20,000 nt of DNA, from NCBI GenBank assembly GCA_037367355.1, contig JAVSCG010000013.1, positions 1 to 20,000 on the forward strand, written 5' to 3'. Position numbers and translations under genes: made by a program. Numbering within the stretch: the first letter of the stretch is position 1; every line of letters begins with the position of its first letter. The DNA is from Neoscytalidium dimidiatum (taxonomy: Eukaryota > Ascomycota > Dothideomycetes > Botryosphaeriales > Botryosphaeriaceae). The notes under the pieces are model-generated. The model made no database searches, had not been told where the DNA came from, and saw only the letters and a program-made list of their open reading frames with translations. Of the stretch, positions 1-8,560 are shown piece by piece.

Positions 1-59
1 AATTAGGCTAATTTCAAGTTCGATTGCTTTAGAAAGAAGGCTCTCTATAGCTAGAGCGT

Positions 60-1350
60 TTCTATTTAAATTTGCTTAAAATACCCTTAGTTTATCTATA
101 GATAAAGGGGGTTAGTTAATTTAAATTAGGGTAGTGCTAGTACCGTGTACCTTTAGAGGCTTTATAGCCTATAAATTTACACTTATACTCTCCCGTAAGG
201 TGCTCCTTTTTATAGATTTCGCATATAGGAGTTCTTGTGCATTTAGCCGTTTCGTGTCCGTTTTTAAGGCAGTTACGGCATTGAATTCCCTTAGGAATCA
301 CCCGTGCTTTCTCTACCTTACAGCTTATTCTATATATAAAAAGGCGGCTATTAATAGCCTTTTTCTATTCCTTTTCGGTGCGAAACGAGACTATAACGGA
401 TCCCGTAGATTGGTTTTCTCTTTTCTCCTTAGAGGTGGCCCAGTAGGGCTTTCTAATAGGAGAAAGACCTACGTTAAAGGTCTCTATTTCCTCCTTAATA
501 AAGAAGTCGATTGGAATATCCTTAGTTTCCCGCGTAGGGATTCCGTGGATAATAACCTTATACTAGGCCTCGACTGGTTTCGGGTTAGAATTAGGAAGGA
601 CTTTCCTAATAATATTCTCTTTTTCTAAGAGAAATTGGCTAGTATAGCCTTCGGTACCCGTAATTAGGATATTTCCCTTAAAAGAGAGGGAAGTTCCTTA
701 GATAACGGGTTTATTTACGAATCCGGCTCTTGCGAACGCAAGGTTTAGCTTTTACCGGAGTCGGATTCCGTTAAATTAGTCTCGTATACCATCGTAGGAG
801 ACGGTAATTTATCTATCTTTAATAGACGTTAGCTTTACGAGCTTCGTAGTTATTTTTTCCGTTAGTTTTTTATGTAATACGGTTATAAAACCGTCGTTTA
901 GAACTAAACCTACCGCTACCGAGGCGTAGGAGGTAGGTTTTTTTCCCGGGACTAGCTGGCTAGGCTGGGGTTTTCCCGTAGTAGCTACGGAGGAAGCTCG
1001 GATTCCTCGTTTTATTCGGCGTATAGGATACGTTTGAGTCGCTGAACTTCATTACGAGAATCGACTTAAGTAAAGTCGATTTTCCCTTCCTATATGGAGG
1101 GAAGACGAAGTTCGCTAAGGTTATTTACGCCGAGCGGTCATCTTCGAGGTCGACCGCGCCTTAATAAGGCAATCGACGCGCCCGATATATTCCGCGGGAG
1201 GTCTTTGGTTTCGAGCCGGTATATACCGGGTTCTTCTCGGGGCGGTATTCAAGCGGGTTAATCGCCGTGAGGTGGCGAGAAGAAAGTCTTTTCCGAGTCG
1301 GCGTGAGACAACCGTTACTATTACCTTCGGCCTTCTACGGTATCGGTGTT
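60..1350 (-). pseudogene. LINE A ORF1 (Gag-like, nucleic-acid-binding) remnant
   Basis: This is the minus-strand counterpart of LINE B ORF1. The frame is recognisable by protein-level similarity to the right-hand copy (for example the segment with ...KRTRYI... and the following ~200 codons). Near its C-terminus a cluster reading ...EYKCKFIGYKASKGTRY has one surviving Cys codon (complement of 179-181); several Tyr codons there sit where Cys or His would be expected, since TGY and CAY become TAY after RIP. This fits a decayed zinc-knuckle-like motif, as found in ORF1 proteins of Tad1 and I-type LINEs. The start codon cannot be placed. The long plus-strand frame opposite it (134-628) is only a shadow. 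Confidence 0.55.
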
Positions 1351-1463
1351 ATTTCGTCGTTTTCTATCTCGATATCTTCGATACTACTCGATCTCGTAGT
1401 ATTCGAAGATTCGATAACTACTGGCGTAGTCGATAGTCGAATTAGAGTCGAGGGGCGTAGAGG

Positions 1464-1490
1464 GTCCGGGGAATCCGGGGAATCCGGGGC
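1464..1490. repeat. Tandem 9-bp repeat, three units, in LINE A 5' UTR
   Basis: Three adjacent 9-bp units of the form (g/a)tccgggg(a/c) lie head to tail. The matching part of LINE B (about 3660-3700) has a RIPed, diverged version without an obvious repeat, so the array is either a LINE A expansion or has been erased in LINE B. Confidence 0.6.
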
Positions 1491-2095
1491 GGATATCGTA
1501 TTTTCTATACTCTTTCTAGAAAGAGAAATAGTAGAAGTGAAAATTAGACTAGAAAGAAATCGCCGGCTTTAGTTTCGTCTAAACTAAGCCGTAAACAAAC
1601 AATTTCTAGCGGCGGCGGGGAATTTTCTTAGTTACTTTCTCGAGAAGAGAAAGCGCGTTTTGGGCTATTCGGTTAAGCTTTTCGCTTATTTTCGGTTATT
1701 CGCTTAGGTATAGGGAGGGTAAAAACTCTATATACACGGGCCGCGAAAAAGGGGTAGGATAGAAGAAAGAAAAGGACGTTTCCTCGCCTTTAATCTAGGT
1801 GCGTAAACGCGCTCTAAATCTTATATAATTTCGTACGAAGGTACGCGTAGGTGTTTTCGGTAGATTCCGAACTTTTTACGTCTTTTCGAGTCGATTTAGG
1901 ATTTTAGTAGGGATACGGAGGTCGAGGGAGTCGATTTAGCCTAACGAGGTCTCTTTTCCACGCGATAACGTGGTAAGCAGCATTATAGCTCAAGGCTAAG
2001 ATTCGAGAATCTAGCTAAGGGAATCGAGAGCTTTCGATAGATACCGGTCTTGGCGCTTTTTCTCGAGGTTAAATTCGGAGGTGTGTCGGTGTTTT

Positions 2096-3041
2096 CTAAA
2101 TAAAATTAATAGATACTAAGCGTTTATTTTTATTAACTTAGCGTTATAAGAAAACTACGTCTTAAACTAATTTATAGAAAAAGCTAATCTAAATTCTAGA
2201 GAAAAAGACTAACTATATTAACTAAAAACTATTAATAAATTCTCTAGCTTCTTTAGAGATAGAAAGATAATTATTAAAACTCTAAAACTAATTTTTAAAT
2301 ATAAAAACTATAGAGAACGTATTTATCTAAACGTTATTAAAATCTCTAAGTATAATATTATTCTTAGTATCTCTTAGTAAAAGAAATAAAACGTATAGTA
2401 TAATTAAAATAATAAAGAAATTACTCTTAAATTTAAAGAAAGAAATTAAGAACTAGAATAGAAACTATATACTATAGTCGAACTAATTATCTATATAAGC
2501 TTAATTTTAAAAGCTATACTAGAAAGAATCTAAAAGAAGAAGTAAGTAATTAGAATAATATAGTATTACTCTACTACTATAAACGAGAAAAGAATTTAAT
2601 AGATTAATACTACTAAATAAGAAAAACTAGACTATCTAATATCTATAGAAGAAGATAACTCTACTAGAATATATAAATAGTATCTTAATAGTATTTTTAA
2701 GAAATACTACTAGTTTAAGAAGATTTTTAAAGAAAAAATTAAAGATACGCTATTAAAATACTAACTATAGAACTATAAAATTAAACTAAAACCGAATATT
2801 AAATCTTAATTTAGGCTATTATATTTAATATTAGAAAAAGAATTATAAGCGATAAGAGAATACTTAGACTTATTATTAAAGAAAGAATATATCTAACTCT
2901 TTTAATCTTTAATAGAATTATCTATTCTCTTTATACTAAAATTAAAAGATAAGTTATATCTCTATATATATTATAAATCTTTAAATAATATTACTATTAA
3001 AGATTACTATCTTCTACTCTATATTAATAAACTAAGAAATC
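2096..3041 (+). pseudogene. Old Ty3/gypsy copy, fragment 1 (protease to start of RT), heavily RIPed
   Basis: This aligns collinearly with 8293 to about 9210 of the young Ty3. Landmarks are the gaacgtat-type motif near 2316 (young 8503), the protease-to-RT spacer, and the RT N-terminal block before the YPLPRI-like motif near 3005-3030. The reading frame is largely unshifted but Gln and Trp codons have become stops and Gly/Asp/Pro codons are altered, giving a non-functional sequence. It is bounded on the left by the 5' end of LINE A and on the right by the LINE B insertion. The continuation of the same copy resumes at 16654. Essentially every CpA/TpG is gone, so this is among the most mutated layers. 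Confidence 0.85.
3030..3041. repeat. Left target site duplication of LINE B
   Basis: aactaagaaatc here recurs at 16654-16665, directly after the (AATA)n tail of LINE B. The young Ty3 has aactaagggatc at the same RT position, so the duplicated sequence is the old Ty3's own RT sequence. Up to four more bases (aata) could belong to it but are ambiguous with the tail. Confidence 0.85.
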
Positions 3042-3690
3042 TATCTATATATATAACCTTCTAAATCGACCTTAAGAAAAAGCGCTAAAACCGGTATCTA
3101 TTAAAAGCTCTCGATTTCCTTAGCTAGATTCTCGAATCTTAGCTTCGTAGCTATACGCGCTACTACGTTATTACGTAGAAAAGAGACCTTATTAGGTCGA
3201 ATCGCTACCTTCTACCTCTATACTCCTACTAAATTCCTAAATTAACCTAAAAACGTACTAAATCTACGAAACCGACGAAGAATATCTACGCGTACTTTCG
3301 TATTAAGTTATACTAGATTTAGAGCGTATTTATATATCTAAATCTAAGGCGAAGAAGCGCTTTCTCCTCTTTATTACTCTACTTCTTTTCTACGGCCCGT
3401 ATACGTAGAGTTTTTACTACCTCTATATCTAAACGAACTAAAAATAACCGAGAATAAGCGAGAAGCTTAAATAAATAGCCGCTAAAAACGCTTTAGTTAC
3501 TTTTTAAAAGAAAGTAACTAAGAAAATTTCCTACTCTCGCCTAGAATTTATTTATTTACGGCTTAGTTTAGACGAAACTAAAGCCGGCGATTTCTTTCTA
3601 GTCTTATTTTTTATTTCTATCTTTTCTTTTCTCTAGAAAGAGTATAGAAATCTAAGGAAACCCTTCTTCGGATCCTCTAGATTTCCTAGA
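3042..3690 (+). other. LINE B 5' UTR / promoter-bearing region
   Basis: There is no convincing reading frame in either LINE copy here, but it is conserved as the inverted partner of about 1400-2095. Internal Pol II promoters are known in LINE 5' UTRs; no specific promoter motif can be assigned after RIP. Full-length 5' ends in both LINE A and LINE B indicate that this is the true element start rather than a truncation point. Confidence 0.55.
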
Positions 3691-4642
3691 CTCTCTATGC
3701 CCTTCGACTCCTATTTAACTATTAACTACGCCGGTAGTTATCGAATCCTTAAATACTACGGGTTCTAGTAGTATCGAAGATATTAAGATAGAAAATAAAG
3801 AACTAATACTACTATCTAGAAGGCTAAAGGTAAACTAAGACTCTAAACGAGTAACGATAATAGTAGAGTCTACGTTAACTCTAGGAAAAAGACTTTCCTT
3901 CTCGTCTATTTCTACGGGTATTAACCCGTTCGAATACTATCCTAAGAAAAGAACCCGGTATATACTAGGTTTAAAACTAAAGTCCTCTACGGAATATATT
4001 AAAGCCGCGTTCGACTGCCTTATTAAGGTAATCGACCTCGAAGACGACTAGTCTAAGGCTAATAATCTTAGTAAACTTCTTATCGTCTTCCGTAAATATA
4101 CGACGAAAGAGAAAATCGATTTTACTAAGTTGATTCTCGCTATCGAAGTCTACGTACTTAAGAACGTATCTCGTATACTCTTAAATAAAACGAGGAACCT
4201 CGGAGCTACTTTCGTAGTAACTACGGGAAAGCCCTAGCCTAGCTAGCTAGTCCCAGCTAAAAAATCTACCTTCTACGCCTTAGTAGCGGTAGATTTAGTT
4301 CTAAATAACGGTTTTATAACTATATCGTATAAAAAACTAACTAAAAAAATAACTTTAAAGCTCGTAAAACTAACGTCTATTAAAGATAGATAAATTACCG
4401 TCTTTTATAGTAGCCTACGAGACTAATTTAACGGAATCTAGCTCTAATAAAAGCTAAACCTAGCTTTCGTAAGAGCCGAATTCGTAAATAAACCCGTTAT
4501 CTAAGAAACTTCCCTTTCGTTTAAGGGAAATATTCTAATTATAGATACTAAAGGCTATACTAGCTAATTTCTCTTAGAAAAAGAGAATATTATTAGGAAA
4601 GTCCTTTCTAATTTTAATTCGAAACTAGTTAAGGCCTAGTAT

Positions 4643-4654
4643 AAGGTTATTATC
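4643..4654. repeat. Left target site duplication of LINE C
   Basis: aaggttattatc is repeated exactly at 5622-5633 on the far side of LINE C. The complement of the same sequence occurs once, uninterrupted, in LINE A at about 548-560, which is the empty site. Confidence 0.9.
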
Positions 4655-4657
4655 GAG

Positions 4658-5303
4658 TCTACGCGGATAACTAGGCCACGCTCTACCGTCTAAAAACACC
4701 ATCCGGAAATCCAGGACAACTAGCGCAAATACGAGCTTTAAACGCAGCTAAAACGCTTATCCTAAAAGGAAATTCAGTTTAATTAGAATGGGTCCCCGGC
4801 CATTTTAATATACGCGGCAACGAAGAAGCAGATTCCCTAGCTAAATACGCCTGTAAAATAAACCCGAATAACGAATCGACTAGCTACGCATTCTTTCAGT
4901 CTTAACATAAAAGATTTTATTAATTCGTGGCAAAAAATAGCGAATAAGCAAGCGAAATAGCCTCTAAGAGTCTTATCTAAGGCGGTTTAACTGGAAAATA
5001 AAACGAAAGTTAATAGATCTCTACAGAGAGAAACTAGCTCCCGTTTTACTAGCAAAATAGGACACGGCTACTTTAAGTCCTATTTAAACCGCTTTAGACT
5101 AAACCCCTCTAATCGCTACCCGTATAATAATGCGGCTAAATAAACCCCTCGGCACAATTCAGACTGTAAAAGTATCATTTCGAAGAAGATATATATACTA
5201 GTCTAGAAACAATCCTCCCTTAGACCTCGTTTTTAATACCGAAGAAGGACGGAAAGCTCTTCTAAGCTTTCTATCGACAACTAAAATAGCTACCCGAAAG
5301 TAG
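4658..5303 (+). pseudogene. LINE C ORF2 C-terminal fragment (partial RNase H and C-terminal tail)
   Basis: The frame opens in the third RNase H acidic motif, read as YADN*ATLYRLK, where the stop replaces a Gln codon. It continues through a well-preserved LEWVPGHFNIRGNEEADSLA block, the conserved C-terminal RNase H motif with its His and Asp. The later part keeps a His/Cys pair near 5150-5175, resembling the C-terminal region of Tad1-type ORF2 proteins, though the frame needs at least one shift between about 4900 and 5180. It ends ...KIATRK at the stop 5301-5303. Start and all upstream domains are missing by truncation, so it cannot be active. Confidence 0.7.
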
Positions 5304-5445
5304 CTATTAGAACTTTCACCCGACGGAAGTAAATCGTACTGAAAAACTAACTTTAGTCTCTCCTTAAAAAAGAAGTTACTCTCTCTTATTTTTCTTTTAT
5401 CTTCTACCTCTTCTTATCTCTATACTTACTTTCCTATTTCTTTCT

Positions 5446-5464
5446 AAAAAAAAAAAAAAAAAAA
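5446..5464 (+). repeat. 19-bp poly(A) run in LINE C 3' UTR
   Basis: Nineteen consecutive A residues lie about 140 bp before the LINE C tail. The equivalent place in LINE B (near 16490) has only five A. It is a homopolymer expansion private to this copy, or a consensus length error. Confidence 0.8.
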
Positions 5465-5600
5465 GCACCGGCTTAGCCCCTACTATTTCTAGACTCCTTT
5501 CCGAAGAAAACTCGAATAAAAACCCCGGTCGAAATACCGGACTAGATACGTTAGTAGACTAGCCGTCTTTTATAAGCTTAGCTTGTATAAGGACGTTAAA

Positions 5601-5621
5601 CGAATAAATAAATAAATAAAT
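5601..5621 (+). repeat. LINE C 3' terminal (AATA)n tail
   Basis: Short tandem AATA/ATAA units end the element directly before the target duplication at 5622-5633. LINE B ends with the same repeat, showing that this LINE family uses a simple-repeat tail rather than poly(A). Confidence 0.85.
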
Positions 5622-5633
5622 AAGGTTATTATC
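5622..5633. repeat. Right target site duplication of LINE C
   Basis: Exact copy of 4643-4654 (aaggttattatc). LINE B ORF1 resumes immediately afterwards, collinear with LINE A. Confidence 0.9.
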
Positions 5634-6094
5634 TACGGAATTCCTATACGGGAAACTAAGGATATTCTAATCGACTCCTTTATTAAGAAGAAAATAGAGA
5701 TCTTTAACGTAGGTCTATCTTCTATCTAAAAGCCCTACTAGGCCACCTTAAAGAAGAAAAGAGAAAACTAATCTACGGAATCCGTTATAGTCTCGTTCTA
5801 TACTAAAAAAGAATAGAAAAAGGCTATTAATAGCCGTCTTTTTATATACGGAATAAACTATAAGGTAGAGAAAGTACGGATTATTTCTAAGAGAATTTAA
5901 TACCGTAACTACCTTAAAAACGAATACGAAACGGTAAAGTATATAAGGACTTCTATATACAAAATCTATAAAAAGAAGTATCTTACGAGAGAGTATAAGT
6001 ATAAATTTATAGGCTATAAAGCCTCTAAAGGTATACGATACTAATACTATTCTAACTTAAATTAACTAACCCCTTTTATCTATAGATAAACTAA

Positions 6095-6543
6095 GGGTAT
6101 TTTAAGCTAATTTAAATAGAAACGCTCTAGCTACAAAGAGCCTTCTATCTAAAGTAATCGACCTTAAAATTAGCCTAATTCTTATATAAGAACTATAGCT
6201 AATAAACCCTAAAAATCCTAGAGAAAGGCGGTCAGTTAACTATCCTACGTTCGTTTAAATTCTACCGGATTATTCTCTAACGGAAAGACCGCGTACGTTA
6301 GTATATATATTCTATTATCTAACGGGAATAGATATTAACTATAACTCCGCGGTAACTAAATCCCCTAACCTAATAGTTTTAAAAATAATAGAGAAAAAAA
6401 GCTAATTTTACCTCTTTAATTTATATAACTAAAAGAAATAAGAAATCGATAATTCCCTCTATACGCTAAAACGTATTCTAGGCTACTAATAGCTAGAATT
6501 CTCTAGTATTATAGCCGGGGACTTTAATATCTACTACTCGTAA
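6095..6543 (+). pseudogene. LINE B ORF2, N-terminal part: AP-type endonuclease (first half)
   Basis: One frame runs from about 6095 to the Ty3 insertion. Visible motifs are a QANLNR-like start (Gln now a stop), ILI*EL* at 6181-6198 where the stops stand for Gln and Trp (the QEPW-type motif of APE endonucleases), an RTLVYI strand, a FNLYN block, and an intact AGDFN at 6514-6528, the catalytic GDFN motif. The domain nicks target DNA to prime reverse transcription. The young Ty3 is inserted eight codons after this motif; the frame resumes at 12995. Several TAA/TAG codons make it inactive. Confidence 0.8.
6539..6543. repeat. Left target site duplication (CGTAA) of the young Ty3
   Basis: cgtaa precedes the TGTTAC start of the 5' LTR and is repeated at 12990-12994 after the 3' LTR. 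Five bases is the usual length for Ty3/gypsy integrases. Removing the element and one copy restores the endonuclease frame of LINE B exactly. Confidence 0.92.
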
Positions 6544-6688
6544 TGTTACGGCACAGTCGCCCAGAAAGGCGGATAACGAAACCCTACGACTACTCACCGC
6601 CCACGTGACCAACTCGGGGCCTAACTCGGCAGAATACCTACCGACACTGATGCAGACCGCACACGCTCGCTCAAAAGCTCGGACCACC

Positions 6689-6702
6689 GATCAGTACTGA
6701 TC
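6689..6702. repeat. Perfect 14-bp palindrome in U3 of the 5' LTR
   Basis: gatcagtactgatc reads the same on both strands and is followed by further gatc-containing half-sites up to 6742. The 3' LTR has it at 12756-12769. Its position about 50 bp upstream of the TATA box would suit a dimeric regulator, but that is inference. Confidence 0.7.
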
Positions 6703-6750
6703 AGTGGGTTAACATTACAGATCACTACTGATCGTACCGATCACTCCATG

Positions 6751-6757
6751 TATATAG
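6751..6757 (+). promoter_or_regulatory. TATA box of the 5' LTR promoter
   Basis: tatatag lies in an otherwise GC-balanced LTR, about 40 bp before a sequence (gtggtcaa, 6789-6796) that is complementary to the primer binding site. This spacing suits a Pol II start near 6785-6795, making 6544 to about 6788 the U3 region. Confidence 0.6.
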
Positions 6758-6788
6758 ACCACACTCATTTATCGTAGTTAGGACCCTC

Positions 6789-6796
6789 GTGGTCAA
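6789..6796 (+). other. Candidate mRNA 5' end acting as self-primer
   Basis: gtggtcaa is the exact complement of ttgaccac at 6922-6929, just inside the 5' LTR. In Tf1/sushi-type chromoviruses the first bases of the transcript fold onto the primer binding site and are cleaved to prime reverse transcription. The position 32-45 bp after the TATA box fits a transcript start. Confidence 0.5.
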
Positions 6797-6921
6797 CTTG
6801 TCAATTGATTCCTACCCTACTATTGTACGAACCTCCTGCCTACCACTGTATTGGCCCCTAAAGCCCAAGCTGCCTGACGACGCGCCTCGACTCCCCCAGA
6901 AAGAGTCCCGGCGTAACACTT

Positions 6922-6929
6922 TGACCACC
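6922..6929 (+). other. Candidate self-priming primer binding site
   Basis: ttgaccac begins two bases after the 5' LTR. No TGG start, expected for pairing to a tRNA CCA end, is present here. Perfect 8-bp complementarity to 6789-6796 supports self-priming instead of tRNA priming. Confidence 0.5.
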
Positions 6930-6973
6930 TTTCTTAGGCACCGGAGGTAACCCCACCCTGAAAACTACTAACC

Positions 6974-7990
6974 ATGACATCCTGGACCGAAATCAGGAAC
7001 AACCTTCCGACGGAGAGGAACAGCTTCAGTCAATCCGTCCCTTGATCCTGGAAACCCAGCTCTTAACATGAGGCTGCTCATTTCGGAAGCATATTCCTCG
7101 GGCATAGCCTCCTTGAGTCAGCAATCAACGGACCCAGAGTACCAGAGAACGCCAGTGAGGACTGCGGCCAAGTCCTTCGGAGTACTTCATTCGAGGACAA
7201 GCCTTTACTGTCAACCGTACTATGCGGCCCTCCACCCCAGCCACCCCGCGACATCAGAATCGACCCCCACAACACCAAACTAAAGATCAAGACCCCGACA
7301 CCTACGATGGGGATCGGCGTAAGCTCAACGACTTCCTGGCCCAACTGAAATTACTTCGAATTCTACAAAGCATCATTCAAGGACGATGAGAAAGGGTCCG
7401 CTTTGCAGGAACCTACCTCCGAGTAACGCAGCACGGTGGTTCGAACCCTATCGAAAGGATTTCCGCTCGGCCATCCCACGTACGGAAACCAGTAGCCTGT
7501 TCGCCAACTACAATCGCTTCGCCGACGCAATCAGACAAGCCTTTGGTAGCAAGAACGAGGACAGGAGGCCGCCCTTCGAATTCAGGACCTCCGACAAAGC
7601 CCGATCAGTCTCGGAATATGTCACGGAATTCCGCATGCTCGCCTCCTACCTCAATTGGAACGACCAATCCCTCAAATACATCTTCTACAAGGGCCTAAAG
7701 CACAATGTGAAGGCCGAATTCGCGCACCGGATTACCCAAGGACCTTAGCGAGACCATCGACACGGCCATCCGAGTCGACCAACAACTGTTCAATTTCAGA
7801 CAAGAGACAGGCCAAACCCGATACTCGGCCAACACCGCGCAACCTCGAAACAACCTACCCCGGGAACCCATGGACTTAGATGCCAACCAACGACGAAACC
7901 CTCGGCTGGCGCCGGGGAAGAACAGCGACGGCGTGAAAAGGGTCTTTGCTTCCACTGTGGAAAGCACGGACATATCAGCAGAAACTGCCC
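6974..7990 (+). pseudogene. gag: Young Ty3 gag (capsid and nucleocapsid), frame broken by indels
   Basis: The Gag domain is read in shifting frames. Around 7067-7290 an open frame ends with PPRDIRIDPHNTKLKIKTP; after a shift comes DTYDGDRRKLNDFLAQL, the start of the retrotransposon Gag family. 7386-7748 holds AARWFEPYRKDF and SVSEYVTEFRMLASYLNWN, the core of that family, ending in a FYKGLK block. A CCHC zinc knuckle closes it at 7947-7988. Gag forms the virus-like particle and packages RNA. The ATG at 6974 is a possible start but is not in frame with the first recognisable block. A minimum of three or four frame changes is needed, so as written no full-length Gag is made. Confidence 0.8.
7947..7988 (+). 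other. CCHC zinc knuckle of the nucleocapsid
   Basis: Reads CFHCGKHGHISRNC, an exact C-x2-C-x4-H-x4-C. It binds element RNA. It lies in a different frame from the long open frame that covers the same bases (7870-8292). Confidence 0.9.
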
Positions 7991-8304
7991 AGACAAACGA
8001 ACCAGCAACCAGCGACCAACGACAGAAAACCACCTCGGCTACTGAAGGACGACCGGAGCCCCCAACCATGACACCATCCACTGGTCCACTTGTAGCATCG
8101 AAGCCTGCCCCATTCACCAGGAAGCTAAGAACATCAGCGGGTACCACCCAAAAACTAGAACGCCTACTGAACTGGGGCTACAGCAGGCGAGCCCCTGCCA
8201 GGACCATAGCAGCATCGACCGGAAAAACCACAGGACACCCACCAGAAAGCAAGGAGACTCCGCAGAATACGGGAACCACTGGGTTGTCGTGACAAAAATC
8301 AATG

Positions 8305-8560
8305 GACGCCGAGCGCTCACCCTCATCGACTCCGCATCACAAGGGAACTACGTCTCAAACCGATTTGCAGAAAAAGCCAACCTAAAACCCAGAAAAGGAC
8401 CAACCATATCAGCTGAGAACTGTTGATGGATCCCCAGCTCCTTTGGAGATGGAAGGTAATCATCGAAACCCGAAACTGACCCTCGAATACAAAACCACAG
8501 GGAACGTATCTGTCTAGACGTTACCAAGATCTAAGTATGATGTCATTCTCGGCATCCCTT
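8305..8560 (+). other. Aspartic protease domain with DSA instead of DSG
   Basis: ALTLIDSASQGNYVS (active-site codons 8328-8336) matches the LIDSGA..NFIS pattern of Ty3 retropepsins, with Ala at the usual Gly. The later KYDVILGIPW-type block (about 8530-8560) is the conserved retropepsin C-terminal motif that precedes RT in Ty3 elements. One frame change lies near 8405 before an RTVDGS block. Confidence 0.65.

Larger units (their letters stand above)
1..2095 (-). mobile_element. LINE A: Tad1-like non-LTR retrotransposon, 5' half, RIP-mutated
   Basis: Read on the minus strand, this stretch matches the 5' part of LINE B (3042-6180) along its whole length, apart from the nested LINE C, which is absent here. 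It holds the 5' UTR (about 1400-2095), ORF1 and the first codons of ORF2 (1 to about 90), then leaves the window. Its 5' end abuts an old Ty3 fragment near 2095; the exact junction is blurred by mutation. It keeps more CpA/TpG and much more CpG than LINE B, so it is less RIPed or belongs to a slightly different subfamily. Differences from LINE B include small indels and transversions as well as RIP transitions. Function: autonomous LINE, now dead. Confidence in the homology is high; the Tad1 assignment rests on the domain order seen in LINE B. Confidence 0.8.
4655..5621 (+). mobile_element. LINE C: 5'-truncated Tad1-like LINE fragment nested in LINE B
   Basis: About 967 bp matching the last kilobase of LINE B (from about 15672 to the tail). 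It starts inside the RNase H domain, carries the ORF2 C-terminus, 3' UTR and an (ATAA)n tail, and is flanked by a 12-bp target duplication. Severe 5' truncation is normal for LINEs that reverse transcribe at the target site. It keeps far more CpA/TpG than the surrounding LINE B, so it arrived later or was RIPed less. Confidence 0.92.
3690..6130 (+). pseudogene. LINE B ORF1 remnant (Gag-like), interrupted by LINE C
   Basis: The ORF1 frame can be followed through about 3920-4640 and again from 5634 to about 6050, split by LINE C (4655-5621). It has many TAA/TAG codons where Gln or Trp codons are expected. Near the C-terminus (5994-6041) a cluster reads YKYKFIGYKASKGIRY; LINE A keeps Cys at one of these Tyr positions, so it is best read as a RIP-decayed Cys/His zinc-knuckle-like region. 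ORF1 proteins of this LINE class bind element RNA. The frame ends near, and may overlap, the start of ORF2 around 6090. Start codon unknown. Confidence 0.6.
6544..6919 (+). repeat. 5' LTR of young Ty3
   Basis: 376 bp, starting TGTTACGG and ending GGCGTAACA. It holds a 14-bp palindrome (6689-6702), a TATA box (6751-6757) and a candidate transcript start. It matches the 3' LTR with no substitutions but eight short indels (16 bases in all). Confidence 0.95.

Noticed and set aside
134..628. 164-codon open frame on the plus strand
   Set aside because: It is antisense to LINE A ORF1; RIP removes few stops on this strand by chance and no domain is seen.
1267..1572. 101-codon open frame on the plus strand
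   Set aside because: Opposite strand of the LINE A 5' region, low complexity (Ser/Ile/Glu-rich), no equivalent in LINE B.
5601..5633. Simple AATA repeat as a stand-alone microsatellite or telomere-like array
   Set aside because: It is the LINE 3' tail, shared by LINE B at 16630-16653 and directly followed by the target duplication.
1..6180. Terminal inverted repeats of a DNA transposon
   Set aside because: The arms are the coding 5' halves of LINEs, there is no transposase between them, and the spacer is a Ty3 fragment.
6493..6687. Minus-strand open frame across the 5' LTR boundary
   Set aside because: It spans a Ty3 junction with LINE B, so it cannot be an ancestral gene.
6544..6919. tRNA-primed retrotransposon
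   Set aside because: No TGG-type binding site follows the LTR; complementarity to the likely mRNA 5' end is a better explanation.
7068..7283. ATG-started open frame in the gag region
   Set aside because: The true gag frame here is one base off (ends PPRDIRIDPHNTKLKIKTP), leaving this as a shadow.
7695..8147. 150-codon minus-strand frame opposite gag
   Set aside because: Lies across the CCHC knuckle coding region; no recognisable motif; typical shadow of GC-richer coding sequence.
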